A DNA stretch of 64,000 nt from Rhodococcus sp. B7740 (lineage in GTDB: Bacteria; Actinomycetota; Actinomycetes; Mycobacteriales; Mycobacteriaceae), in NCBI RefSeq assembly GCF_000954115.1, contig NZ_CP010797.1:1860001-1924000 (forward strand), written 5' to 3'. The notes under the pieces were generated by a model. It was not told the DNA's origin. It made no database searches and worked only from the letters and a program-made list of their open reading frames with translations. A program made the position numbers and the translations under genes. Positions within the stretch are counted from its first letter, which is position 1. The number at the start of each line of letters is the position of its first letter. This document shows positions 1 to 9,260 of the stretch, piece after piece.

Positions 1-68
1 TGTGGGGAGCTCGACGGCTGTCACGCAACCGCTGAACCGGCTCGACCGACAGAGCGATCGCGATCCGA

Positions 69-1088
69 TCAGCGGCGTCTGTTGCGCAATCCTGCGACGC
101 CGAGAGCGGCGAGGGCACCGGCACCCACCAGCGCCAGACCCCCCGTCACGCCCGGCCCTTCGCTGACCTCGACCCTGGTGTTGATCACCGCCGGCTCCGG
201 TGCCGGAACATGCGCCTCGGCGAGGCTTTCGCGAGTGGTCGCAGCGAACGCCGTGGAGAACAGCACCAGCCGTGACGTCGTGAACACGAACACCAGCAGA
301 CCGATGATGGGTCCGAAGACCACCCCTGCTGGGCCACTCGTCACCGAGGCCAGGTAGATGGCACCGAGCTGCTTGAAGATCTCGAACCCGACGGCAGCGA
401 GCAGGGCTCCTTTCGCTGCGCTGTGCCACGAGACCGGCTCGCGCGGCAAACGCGAGATCACCCAGGTGAACAACGCCCAAGTACCCGCAAGCGCGAGAAG
501 AATCGAGAAGACGCGCAGGGCCACGCCCACTCCCGGGACGGAATCGAGATTGGCCCACTCGAGAATGCTGCGCATCAGCCCACCTCCGGCCAGTGCCGAC
601 AACGCCAACGACAGCACCAGCGCGGTCCCCAGCCCCAGCAGCGCAGCGAAATCCTTGGCCTTGGTAGCCAGAAATCCACCCTGCTCGTGCTGGCTCTCCC
701 ACATGGCGGTCAGTGCCTCGCGCAGGTTCGCGATCCAACCGAGACCCGCATACAAGGCACCGAGCAGACCGATGATGCCGACACTGGTCCGTGACTCGAT
801 GGCCGTCTGGATCAGCGAATTGATCGTCTCGCCGAAGCTGCCGGGCACGTTCTCGGCAATCTGCGACTGGATCTCGGCAAGCCACTCGGGCTGATTCACC
901 AGCACGAATCCAGCGATCGCGAACGCGACCATCAGCAGTGGGAACAAGGCCAACACACTGAAGTACGTCATGCCTGCCGCGTAGTAATCGCCCTTCTGAC
1001 CCTGATACCGCTGTGCCGCAACAACAGTGTGATCGAGCCAGGGCCACCGTTTGCGCCGGTCTTCGAGGATCGCCTTGAAATCTGGCAT
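69..1088 (-). CDS. YihY/BrkB-family inner membrane protein (YhjD-like)
   Basis: The protein is 339 aa and polytopic. The N-terminal part carries the family signature QGQKGDYYAAGMTYFSVLALFP, followed by about six hydrophobic helices, and a final Gly/Ala-rich hydrophobic segment ends in LRNRRR. The family was once called RNase BN and is now regarded as membrane proteins of uncertain transport function; YhjD members have been linked to lipid or lipopolysaccharide export in Gram-negatives. I chose the ATG at 1088 because GAAGGTGAG sits just upstream; the open frame continues further but upstream codons look non-coding. It lies 64 bp downstream of trpS on the same strand, as for Rv3335c and Rv3336c. 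The family assignment is firm, the substrate unknown. Confidence 0.88.
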   Translation of the reverse strand: MPDFKAILEDRRKRWPWLDHTVVAAQRYQGQKGDYYAAGMTYFSVLALFPLLMVAFAIAGFVLVNQPEWLAEIQSQIAENVPGSFGETINSLIQTAIESRTSVGIIGLLGALYAGLGWIANLREALTAMWESQHEQGGFLATKAKDFAALLGLGTALVLSLALSALAGGGLMRSILEWANLDSVPGVGVALRVFSILLALAGTWALFTWVISRLPREPVSWHSAAKGALLAAVGFEIFKQLGAIYLASVTSGPAGVVFGPIIGLLVFVFTTSRLVLFSTAFAATTRESLAEAHVPAPEPAVINTRVEVSEGPGVTGGLALVGAGALAALGVAGLRNRRR

Positions 1089-1152
1089 GGCACTCACCTT
1101 CTCGCTGTCGTCGCCTGCTGTCGGATCGTGTCGCCGCGGTGTGCCGTAGATG

Positions 1153-2205
<1,053 letters not shown>

Positions 2206-2245
2206 TCACGACCCCATCGACGCCCACTTCCTGCCTGCCGAGATC

Positions 2246-2299
2246 GTCACTCCACAGGCTCCGCTCTCGCCACACGGGTCACTCCGCAGGCTCCGCTCT
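2246..2299. repeat. Two-copy 32-bp-period repeat with GTCACTCC-n-CAGGCTCCGCTC core
   Basis: Two copies of GTCACTCC, one base, then CAGGCTCCGCTC start at 2246 and 2278, a period of 32 bp. The right copy runs into the xthA stop codon (TAG on the minus strand at 2298-2300). The same core, with one extra base, occurs four times in-frame in the PspC-type kinase gene at 40801-40925. It has no obvious terminator T-run. It may be a REP-like intergenic element; a genome-wide count would settle this. Confidence 0.7.
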
Positions 2300-3104
2300 A
2301 GCGATAGCGCACGGTTACCGGAGCATGATCGGACCATCGCTGGTCGTACGCCTCGGCCCGCTCGGTGATCGCTTCCTTGGCACGCTCGGCCAGATCACTG
2401 GTGGCCAACTGATAGTCGATCCGCCAGCCGGCGTCGTTGTCGAAGGCCTTGCCGCGGTAGGACCACCAGCTGTACGGACCCTCGACACCCGGGTGCAACA
2501 CCCGGACGACATCGGTCCACGGGGCCTTCTCGGCGAGCAACCGCGACACCCACTCCCGTTCCTCGGGCAGAAAACCGGAGTTCTTCCGGTTGGTCTTCCA
2601 TGCCTTCAGATCGGCCTCGGTGTGGGCGATGTTCCAATCGCCGCAGACCACCACGTCGCGATTCTCGGACTTCGCGGACTTGGCCGTCTTCGCCAGGTAC
2701 TTCGCGAACGCCGCCATGAAACGTTCCTTCTCGTCCTGACGCTCGGTACCCACCTCACCCGACGGCAGATACAGGCTGGCCACGGTGACGTCGCCGAAGT
2801 CGGCTTCGATGTAGCGACCGGCATCGGCGAACTCGACGGCCCCGATACCGGTACGAATGGCATCGGGAGCCGCCTTCGACAGCAAGGCCACCCCGTTGCG
2901 GCCTTTCGCGGACGGCTCCGCCGAGGCCAGATGCCATCCCGCATCGAGGGCCGGGGCCAGCGCCTTGGTCAGTTCCCCGTCGTTGGCGCGGGTTTCCTGC
3001 AAGCAGATGACGTCGGCATCGGTGGCCTCGAGCCACGGCAGCATGCCCTTGCGAACAGCAGCGCGAATTCCGTTGACGTTGACAGTGGAGACAGTGATCG
3101 GCAC
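2298..3104 (-). CDS. xthA: Exodeoxyribonuclease III (AP endonuclease family)
   Basis: A 268-aa member of the ExoIII/EEP family that cleaves at abasic sites and trims 3' ends in base-excision repair. Motifs run in order: NVNGIRAA, ICLQETRA, VVVCGDWNIAHTEADLK, WRIDYQLA and the terminal SDHAPVTVRY, so the metal ligands and catalytic Asp/His are intact. The open frame extends to 4691 without a stop, but upstream residues are out-of-frame yidC sequence. GTG at 3104 gives VPITVSTVNVNGIR, the normal family start. TACCGT lies seven bases upstream of this GTG with no Shine-Dalgarno, which suggests a leaderless transcript from its own promoter. Confidence 0.94.
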   Translation of the reverse strand: MPITVSTVNVNGIRAAVRKGMLPWLEATDADVICLQETRANDGELTKALAPALDAGWHLASAEPSAKGRNGVALLSKAAPDAIRTGIGAVEFADAGRYIEADFGDVTVASLYLPSGEVGTERQDEKERFMAAFAKYLAKTAKSAKSENRDVVVCGDWNIAHTEADLKAWKTNRKNSGFLPEEREWVSRLLAEKAPWTDVVRVLHPGVEGPYSWWSYRGKAFDNDAGWRIDYQLATSDLAERAKEAITERAEAYDQRWSDHAPVTVRYR

Positions 3105-3111
3105 GCCGACG

Positions 3112-3117
3112 ACGGTA
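3112..3117 (-). promoter_or_regulatory. Probable -10 element for leaderless xthA transcript
   Basis: TACCGT on the minus strand, seven bases before the GTG start at 3104, with no Shine-Dalgarno between. Spacing fits an actinobacterial leaderless start. This is inference from spacing only. Confidence 0.4.
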
Positions 3118-3175
3118 GCGGAGCCCACCGACACACGGGACGTGGGCTGCACATCGAGGTCGTTCCCGCAGGCGC

Positions 3176-4078
3176 CTACCGTCGCCTCGGCTTTGTCCCT
3201 GGTTTCGGGGCGGTGACCACCGATGTGACCTCCGGCGAGATACTCGGTTCCCGGTCGATGCGCCGGTAGACGAGGTGCTGTTGGGCATAGGTCCAGATGT
3301 TGTTGCTCACCCAGTACAACAACACCGCGACCGGAAGCACCGGTCCGCCGACGAGTACGCCCGCCGGGAACACCCAGAGCACGAGCTTGTTCATGATCGC
3401 GGTCTGTGGGTTGGCGAGCGCCGCTGCGTCCTGCCGGGCGACGGACGCCCGCGAGTTCATGTGCGTGGCCACCGCAGCGACGATCATCAACGGGACCGCC
3501 ACGAACGCGATGCTCCACACCGACGGCACTCCACCGAACGGACCGAAGGCCTCGAGCACCTCCCGAGAACTGTTGACGGCCGCAGAGATCGGCGCGCCGA
3601 ACAGGCGTGCGTCGAGAAAGGACTGCACATCGGCGGCGCTGAAGACATAATTCGCAGTGTTCGCATTCTCCTGCGCCGTCATACCCAGATGACCGAATCC
3701 GGTTCCGGTTCGATTGAACGAGCGCAGCACGTGCAGCAGACCGATGAAAACCGGGCCCTGCGCCAGCAGGGGCAGGCACCCCATCAACGGGTTGAAACCG
3801 TGTTCCTGCTGCAACTTCCGAATCTCGGCGGCCTGCCGAGCACGGTCCGCGGAGTATTTCTTCTGTACGGCCTCGATCTGTGGTCGGAGCCTCTTCATGG
3901 CGAGCTGCGAACGAATCTGGCCGACGAACGGCTTGATCAGCAGCGCCCGAAGTGTGAACACCAGGAATATCACCGACAGGGCCCAGGCGAAACCGTTGTC
4001 GGGGCCGAGCACGGACCCGAAGACTCGGTGCCAGAACCACAGCACGGCGGAGACGGGATAGTAGACGAAATCGAGCAT
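3176..4078 (-). CDS. yidC: YidC/Oxa1-family membrane protein insertase, second copy
   Basis: A 300-aa insertase of the YidC/Oxa1 fold. The N-terminal helix is followed by the hallmark [18 protein letters not shown] with the groove arginine near residue 44, then the coiled cytoplasmic hairpin (about 60-85), then [19 protein letters not shown] and two more helices ending in a basic tail KPGTKPRRR. The ATG at 4078 is chosen over an upstream one because MLDFVYYP is the natural start. The housekeeping yidC of actinobacteria normally sits near oriC with rnpA and jag; here it is instead last in a run with two DUF6412-like genes, a DUF4173-like gene and a two-component system. I therefore infer a specialised paralogue, perhaps dedicated to these small membrane proteins. 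Confidence 0.92.
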   Translation of the reverse strand: MLDFVYYPVSAVLWFWHRVFGSVLGPDNGFAWALSVIFLVFTLRALLIKPFVGQIRSQLAMKRLRPQIEAVQKKYSADRARQAAEIRKLQQEHGFNPLMGCLPLLAQGPVFIGLLHVLRSFNRTGTGFGHLGMTAQENANTANYVFSAADVQSFLDARLFGAPISAAVNSSREVLEAFGPFGGVPSVWSIAFVAVPLMIVAAVATHMNSRASVARQDAAALANPQTAIMNKLVLWVFPAGVLVGGPVLPVAVLLYWVSNNIWTYAQQHLVYRRIDREPSISPEVTSVVTAPKPGTKPRRR

Positions 4079-4141
4079 GGTGGAGCACCTCACTGTGAGA
4101 GAAGTCGGTCGGTTGGCGTCTCGACCGGATCTCGCAGTGGC

Positions 4142-4480
4142 TCAGACGAAGTGGAGCCACCGGTCCGGTCCACGGACCGGACCGGGTGCTCTGGGCATGG
4201 GGCGACCTGGCGCATCGGGTTGCTGTTGCCTGCGGAACGATCCCCGAAGTCGCCGCCCGTCGGCGCCTGCAGCGCACGACGACAGCGGTGCGATCAGTGC
4301 GAGGTCGGACGGCGCACCGAGCACGACCAGGGACGCCGCGACCAGCGCACCGAACATCGCTATCTGTGCGGCGGGTTGGGCGTCGACGACGGCAAAGACG
4401 ACGAGCAGGACGGCCAGGACGCCGACCAGCGTCCCGGCGTAGCGTCGAATCGCCATGTGGACAGGTCGAGAATCGAGCAT
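4142..4480 (-). CDS. Small membrane protein, DUF6412-like (copy 2)
   Basis: A 112-aa protein with two close hydrophobic helices (roughly 12-30 and 35-55) and a basic, Pro-rich tail with FRRQQQPDAPGRPMPRAPG. The same tail, FRRQHRPDAPGRPQPRAPG, ends the neighbouring gene, so the two are tandem paralogues. I recall this type as DUF6412, commonly next to a YidC paralogue in actinobacteria; the function is unknown. The ATG at 4480 follows GAGGAACC at good spacing; a later ATG at 4456 is possible. Its stop lies 63 bp before yidC. The strict conservation of the tail against a divergent membrane part suggests the tail is the functional or docking element. Confidence 0.72.
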   Translation of the reverse strand: MLDSRPVHMAIRRYAGTLVGVLAVLLVVFAVVDAQPAAQIAMFGALVAASLVVLGAPSDLALIAPLSSCAAGADGRRLRGSFRRQQQPDAPGRPMPRAPGPVRGPDRWLHFV

Positions 4481-4542
4481 CTTCGGTTCCTCGTGACAGC
4501 CTCGCGGACAACGGGTTGCGAAGGCGTGGGGGAACTTTCGAG

Positions 4543-4827
4543 CTACAGTGCCCCCACCGGCATACCGGGTGCGCGCGGCTGCGGGCGTCCAGGGGCATCC
4601 GGTCGATGTTGACGCCGGAACGCACCTCGACGGTGGCGTTCCTCTGCGGCGGGGCCGATAATCGGCAGCAGGCGCAGCAGTGCCGGAACATCGACGCGGT
4701 GCGCGAGCAGCATCAGCGTCGTCAGTGCCGCAACGAGAAGCAGGGCGAAATCTGCGGTTGCGGCCGGCATCGTCAGGTGCAGCGCCACGAGAAGCAGCGA
4801 GGTGACGACCATGCTCTGGTATCGCAT
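4543..4827 (-). CDS. Small membrane protein, DUF6412-like (copy 1)
   Basis: A 94-aa protein with two hydrophobic helices (about 5-22 and 25-42), a short amphipathic stretch DVPALLRLLPIIGPA, and the tail FRRQHRPDAPGRPQPRAPG shared with the next gene. GGGAGGTG sits at ideal distance before the ATG at 4827, so translation is probably strong. It starts 40 bp after the DUF4173-like gene stops. Probably an inner-membrane protein with a cytoplasmic C-terminus. Family name is from memory; nothing in the sequence points to an enzymatic activity. Confidence 0.72.
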   Translation of the reverse strand: MRYQSMVVTSLLLVALHLTMPAATADFALLLVAALTTLMLLAHRVDVPALLRLLPIIGPAAEERHRRGAFRRQHRPDAPGRPQPRAPGMPVGAL

Positions 4828-4867
4828 CGCGCACCTCCCTGATGTGTCACTGAACCCGAGTCGTTGC

Positions 4868-6298
4868 TCAGGGTACAGATACCGAGGGGTCCGTGCACAG
4901 GTGCCAGGTGTCGCCGACGATGACCGGACCGCGGGCCCGTACACACGGACGCACGTACTCCGGCAGTCGGTCGAGCTCCGCGTCGGCGTCGGCCGACAAC
5001 CCACCCACGTAGGACGTATCGATGCGTCCGGTCTGCTCGAAGCGATCGACGTTGTGCCGAGCGATGTACGCATCCGGGTTCAGGGCGGCCAGCGCGAGCA
5101 CGGTCAGAACTGCACCGACCCCCACAGCTCTCGGTAGCCAGCGCCCCGACATCCGCACGCCCGACACCAGAACCAGTACGAACACCGATCCCAGCCACCA
5201 CTCGACAGCCGTGACGAACAACCTGAGCGTCGTGTAGCCGTACTGCTGCTCGTACAACGACATTCGATGCAGGGCCGACGCAACGATCACCGACGACAGC
5301 AGGCACAGCGCTCCGAGCAACGCCCGCAGTGCGATGCGATCTCCCCGGTCTTCTCGTCGAGCCTTCGCGACCGTCACAGCGATGACGAGCAGTGTCAGTA
5401 CCGTGACCGCGAGCAATTGCCAGAAGCCCTGTCGGGCGTATTCGGCATTGGTCAGACCCTCGGTGGTGAGGACGTGTCCCTGCCCGCCGAACAACGCCGG
5501 CACCTGAAACCCCACGAACACGGCGAACAGGGCCACCACCGCCCCGAGCGGAACCATCCACTCCCACAACTGCACTGTTCGACGCGGCGACGGTGCGAGC
5601 CGATCGAACCGAGGCGGATGCAGCGCGACGTAGGTGACGGCGAGCGCACCTGCTGCGGTGAGAACGAAAACGACAATGCGCCCGACGACGGACGCGGCAT
5701 CGAACTCGGGTGTCACCGCACTCAGCGCATCCGCAAAACGCTTGTCGGCCGCACCGAACAACGCCGCGAACACGACGAGCAGCGCGATCGTGACAACCGA
5801 GACCATGCCGATCCGCACCGGCCGTGGCCCCTCCACATCGATCGAACCGGCTCCGCGTCGGGTCCACCGAGCCACGCGCACCGGCAGAAACACCGGCACC
5901 AGAGCGCCGAGTGCGATTCCCGTCCACGTCCAGGCACGAGAGAGGACCACCACCGCGACCACGATGGCGAGCGTCGTCGACATCGTGACGATCCACTCGG
6001 CCGCTCGCAGCGCAGACACGCTCGCCAATGCCAGCACTCCTGCCGCCCCTGCCCATTCCCACCGCGTGAGCCTGCCGCTGCGCGCTGCGAGCACGACGGC
6101 CACGAAGGCGAGGGCAGTGATCAGCACACCGAATGTGTTGTTCACCAGCGTCACCGAACCGATCAGCCCGGCGACAGCGGCCCCGATCAGCGCCGCACGG
6201 GGAGCCTGCGCATACCGCAGCACCGGCCAGGTGCGAGGCCCCCAAAAAGAGCGACCGTGCTTCGCAGTCGGATGAGTAGGAGTGTCGATCGTGGTCAT
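4868..6298 (-). CDS. DUF4173-like (DUF4153 clan) polytopic membrane protein
   Basis: A 476-aa integral membrane protein with about ten to twelve hydrophobic helices from residue 35 to 410 and a hydrophilic C-terminal tail (DAYIARHNVDRFEQTGRIDTSYVGGLSADA onward) typical of the DUF4173 family, where NxDAxIAxxNIxR recurs. Function is unknown. The ATG at 6298 has GAAGGAAG upstream; the open frame extends to 6598 but that part overlaps the histidine kinase gene and is not plausible. It lies 88 bp downstream of the kinase on the same strand, so it is likely a target or partner of that two-component system. No catalytic motif was recognised. Confidence 0.78.
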   Translation of the reverse strand: MTTIDTPTHPTAKHGRSFWGPRTWPVLRYAQAPRAALIGAAVAGLIGSVTLVNNTFGVLITALAFVAVVLAARSGRLTRWEWAGAAGVLALASVSALRAAEWIVTMSTTLAIVVAVVVLSRAWTWTGIALGALVPVFLPVRVARWTRRGAGSIDVEGPRPVRIGMVSVVTIALLVVFAALFGAADKRFADALSAVTPEFDAASVVGRIVVFVLTAAGALAVTYVALHPPRFDRLAPSPRRTVQLWEWMVPLGAVVALFAVFVGFQVPALFGGQGHVLTTEGLTNAEYARQGFWQLLAVTVLTLLVIAVTVAKARREDRGDRIALRALLGALCLLSSVIVASALHRMSLYEQQYGYTTLRLFVTAVEWWLGSVFVLVLVSGVRMSGRWLPRAVGVGAVLTVLALAALNPDAYIARHNVDRFEQTGRIDTSYVGGLSADADAELDRLPEYVRPCVRARGPVIVGDTWHLCTDPSVSVP

Positions 6299-6386
6299 GG
6301 CGCTTCCTTCTTCTGTGTTTCGGGCATGGAAGGTCGGCGGCTGCGGTCCGGGGACGTGCAGTCGCGGTTCGGATGTATCGAGCAAG

Positions 6387-7361
6387 TCAGTGTTCGGGGA
6401 TGGCCACTCTGATGTGGCAGCCGAATTCGCTGTCGAGAACTTCGATGGTTCCGCCGTGCAGTTCGGTGGCCCAGCGCGCGATGCCGAGGCCCAGACCTGT
6501 TCCACCGTCGGTGGATCCGCCGCGGGTGAATCGGTCGAACACCGCATGGCGATCGGCGAGCGCGATGCCTGGGCCCTGGTCGACGACGTCGAATGCATAC
6601 GCTTCGCCGATCCGATGGGCCCGTACCGTCACGGTGCTCGACTGGGGGGAATGCCGCACGGCGTTGTCGACGAGGTTGGTGATCACCTGTGTCATGCGAG
6701 ATCGGTCGGCCACCACAGTCGAATCACCGGGCGAGACGACGATCGACACTCGTTCTCGGTGCACGACTGTCGCATCCTCGAGGAATTGCCGAACCGCGAA
6801 CTCCTCCGGGGCAATGGTGAGCACACCGCCCTCCACCCGCGACAGGTCGAGCAGTTCGCTGACCAGATCTCCGAGTCTCTCGGTTTGGCGCAGCGCCACC
6901 GCCAGCGTCGCGGGATTCGGCTCGGTCACCCCGTCGACCATGTTCTCGAGCACGGCACGCAGCGCAGCGATGGGCGTCTTCAACTCGTGCGAGACATTGC
7001 CGATGAGTTCGCGGCGGTACTTCTCGGCTGCTTCCAGATCACTCGACATGGTGTTGAACGCCGTGGCCAACTCCCCCACCTCGTCCCTGGATGTCGCCCG
7101 CACTCGCGTCGAATAGTCGCCTCGCGCCATCGCTTTGGCGGCCGAAGTCATCTCGCGCAGTGGTGACGTCATCCCGTGGGCGACGAATTGGGTTGCGGCC
7201 AAGGACACGACGAGCGCGGCGAGGAGGGTGTAGCGAAACTGCCAACCCGCCCCGATCCAGAAGACGACGCTCGCGAGGACCAACACCGTGCCCACGACGA
7301 GCGAGACCTTGAGCTTGAACGACCGCAACGGATCCAACGGTCGCGGCAGCATTCGAGTCAT
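6387..7361 (-). CDS. Sensor histidine kinase with minimal extracytoplasmic loop
   Basis: A 324-aa kinase. Two N-terminal helices (about 14-33 and 40-62) are separated by only a few residues (GAGWQFR), followed by a HAMP linker, a HisKA domain with GNVSHELKTPIAALR carrying the phosphoacceptor His, and a HATPase domain with N box NLVDNAVRHS, G1 VVDQGPGIA and G2 GGTGLGLGIA. The near absence of an external domain points to sensing within or at the membrane. Its ATG overlaps the response-regulator stop by four bases (ATGA), so the two are translationally coupled. The DUF4173-like gene follows. Signal unknown. Confidence 0.93.
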   Translation of the reverse strand: MTRMLPRPLDPLRSFKLKVSLVVGTVLVLASVVFWIGAGWQFRYTLLAALVVSLAATQFVAHGMTSPLREMTSAAKAMARGDYSTRVRATSRDEVGELATAFNTMSSDLEAAEKYRRELIGNVSHELKTPIAALRAVLENMVDGVTEPNPATLAVALRQTERLGDLVSELLDLSRVEGGVLTIAPEEFAVRQFLEDATVVHRERVSIVVSPGDSTVVADRSRMTQVITNLVDNAVRHSPQSSTVTVRAHRIGEAYAFDVVDQGPGIALADRHAVFDRFTRGGSTDGGTGLGLGIARWATELHGGTIEVLDSEFGCHIRVAIPEH

Positions 7362-8032
7362 CGCGGAGACTCCACGGCGTAGCCCACGCCGTGCACGGTG
7401 CGAATGAGATCGCCACCGAGTTTGCGCCGCAACGCTTTGACGTGAGAATCGACCGTCCTGCTACTGGCCGAATCGTCCCAGCCCCACAGTTCCGACAGCA
7501 GGGTTTCACGCGAGACGGCGGTGCGCGGCCGCGCGGCCAGATAGGCGAGGATGTCGAATTCCGTTCTGGTCAAATGGATGTCGCCGGAGGGATCGGTAAC
7601 CCGCCGTTCCCGGTGGTCGATCTGCACGTCACCGATTCGAACTGCCTGTGGTTCGACGGCCACCGCACGCTCGGCACGCCGAACCAGGGCGTGTACGCGA
7701 GCGACCAGCTCGCGCATACTGAACGGCTTGCCCAGGTAGTCGTCCGCGCCGACGCCCAGGCCGACGAGCATGTCCGTCTCGTCGGACTTGGCCGTCAACA
7801 TCAACACCGGCACCGGGCGGGACGCCTGAATCCGGCGGCACACTTCGAGCCCGTCGAACCCGGGCAGCATCAGATCGAGCACCACCACGTCGGGATCGAT
7901 CCGGGCGCACGCGTCGACGGCGGACGGGCCGTCGGCGGCCGTGACGACCTCGTACCCTTCGCCGCGCAGCCGGGCGGCAACGGCCTCGGAGATCGTGGGC
8001 TCGTCGTCGACGACGAGAACTGTGCGGCTCAT
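7358..8032 (-). CDS. OmpR/PhoB-family response regulator
   Basis: A 224-aa two-domain regulator. The receiver has the acidic pair VVDDEP, phosphoacceptor Asp at residue 53 in VLDLMLPGFDG, and a Thr/Lys switch (LTAKSD, LGKPFSM). The C-terminal winged helix has the OmpR-type LTRTEFDILAYLAARP and SRTVDSHVKALRRKLGG. The ATG at 8032 gives the usual MSRTVLVVDDEP; an upstream ATG at 8056 is less likely. It leads the run kinase, DUF4173, DUF6412 pair, YidC, and is divergent from the iron-type binding protein at 8205. Confidence 0.94.
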   Translation of the reverse strand: MSRTVLVVDDEPTISEAVAARLRGEGYEVVTAADGPSAVDACARIDPDVVVLDLMLPGFDGLEVCRRIQASRPVPVLMLTAKSDETDMLVGLGVGADDYLGKPFSMRELVARVHALVRRAERAVAVEPQAVRIGDVQIDHRERRVTDPSGDIHLTRTEFDILAYLAARPRTAVSRETLLSELWGWDDSASSRTVDSHVKALRRKLGGDLIRTVHGVGYAVESPR

Positions 8033-8151
8033 GAGAATCGACCCTAGAGGGCGCACGTGGAGGAGCCCGTCGGGAAATGTGGAGGTTCGGTGAAGGTTCG
8101 AGCAGCTCGTTTCTCGTCGCAGGGCCAGGCGGACTCAGTGGCGCGCTGAAA

Positions 8152-8190
8152 TTAGGTTCGGCTACCCTTCCCGGCGTTAGCCAACCCTTA
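8152..8190 (+). promoter_or_regulatory. Tandem IdeR/DtxR-type iron boxes
   Basis: TTAGGTTCGGCTACCCTTC at 8152-8170 matches the DtxR/IdeR consensus TTAGGTTAGGCTAACCTAA closely. A second partial match, GTTAGCCAACCCTTA, lies at 8176-8190. Both sit directly before the Shine-Dalgarno of the binding-protein gene, so Fe(II)-IdeR would repress it when iron is ample. Consensus knowledge is established; occupancy is inferred. Confidence 0.72.
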
Positions 8191-8204
8191 CGAAAGGCGT
8201 CTCG

Positions 8205-9248
8205 ATGCTCATCCGACCTCTTCACCGAACCTGGGCGGTGTGCGCGATTGCGCTGACCACCGCGGGAATGCTGACTGCGTGCTCGAGTTCCGCCGACGAG
8301 GCACCGCCGACGGCCGGTGGCGCGTCCGTTTCGGCGGCGTTCCCGGTGACGATCGAGCACGCGTTCGGTGAGACCGTCGTCCCGGACGAGCCCACTCGCG
8401 TCGTGGTGGCCGGGTACACCGAGCAGGACACGGTCCTGGCACTCGGCGTGATACCCGTCGGGGTCACCGAGTGGTACGGCAACCAGCCGTACGCCACCTG
8501 GCCGTGGGCCCAGGCAGCGTTGGGCGACGCACAGCCCGAGGTGCTCTCGAACGACGACGGATTCGAGACGGAGAAGATCGCCGCACTCGAGCCCGATCTG
8601 ATCATCGCCACCAACGCGGGTCTCACGGCGGAGAGCTACAGCATGCTCAGCGACATCGCGCCGACGCTCGCACAGTCCGACGCATCGACTGCCTACTTCG
8701 AACCCTGGGAAATCCAGGCCGAGAAGATCGGCCGTGCACTCGGAAAGAAGTCCGAGATCGACGCATTGATCGAGGGCGTGAACCAGAAGTTCGTCGACGC
8801 TGCGGGCGCGCACCCCGAATTCGCCCGCAAGAAGGCGATCTTCCTCCAGAACGCGTTCTACGAGGGCAAGGCGATCGCGTACCAGGACGGGTTGAGCACG
8901 GACTTCCTGACGAAACTGGGCTTCGTCATCCCGGATGACATCGACGCGTACGTGCCTGCCGACGGCAGTGCGCAGGCGAGCATCCCGCTGGAGAACCTGT
9001 CGGTTCTGAACGCGGCCGACGTGTTGATCTGGGGAACCGAGGAGCCCGGCGACCGCGCACAGTTGGAGAAGGAAGCGGTGTACAACGCACTCGAGCCGGT
9101 GAAGGACGGCAACCTCGTGTTCACCGACGGTGTGACGGCAGGAGCGATCTACTTCACCAGCGTGCTCAGCCTGCCGTACGTGATCGACAAGCTCACCCCG
9201 GCACTGACCGAAGCTCTCGGGGGAACTGCCGCGACCATCACCGGCTGA
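8205..9248 (+). CDS. Iron-siderophore ABC transporter substrate-binding lipoprotein
   Basis: A 347-aa FecB/FepB-type periplasmic-binding-fold protein. The lipoprotein signal ends with LTAC, the modified cysteine being residue 26, followed by a Ser/Ala/Asp-rich linker. The mature part has the class III binding-protein features: VTIEHAFGETVVPDEPTRVVVAG, repeated 'ALEPDLIIATNAG', and a long connecting helix. No permease or ATPase genes are adjacent, so it must serve a transporter encoded elsewhere. ATG at 8205 follows AAAGG. IdeR-like boxes upstream support iron control. The cognate siderophore cannot be told from sequence; heme is a less likely alternative. Confidence 0.88.
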   Translation: MLIRPLHRTWAVCAIALTTAGMLTACSSSADEAPPTAGGASVSAAFPVTIEHAFGETVVPDEPTRVVVAGYTEQDTVLALGVIPVGVTEWYGNQPYATWPWAQAALGDAQPEVLSNDDGFETEKIAALEPDLIIATNAGLTAESYSMLSDIAPTLAQSDASTAYFEPWEIQAEKIGRALGKKSEIDALIEGVNQKFVDAAGAHPEFARKKAIFLQNAFYEGKAIAYQDGLSTDFLTKLGFVIPDDIDAYVPADGSAQASIPLENLSVLNAADVLIWGTEEPGDRAQLEKEAVYNALEPVKDGNLVFTDGVTAGAIYFTSVLSLPYVIDKLTPALTEALGGTAATITG

Positions 9249-9260
9249 TCCGGCGCGACT

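Noticed and set aside
3105..4691. N-terminal extension of the xthA frame
   Set aside because: It crosses yidC and a DUF6412-like gene in the wrong frame; ExoIII homology starts at 3104.
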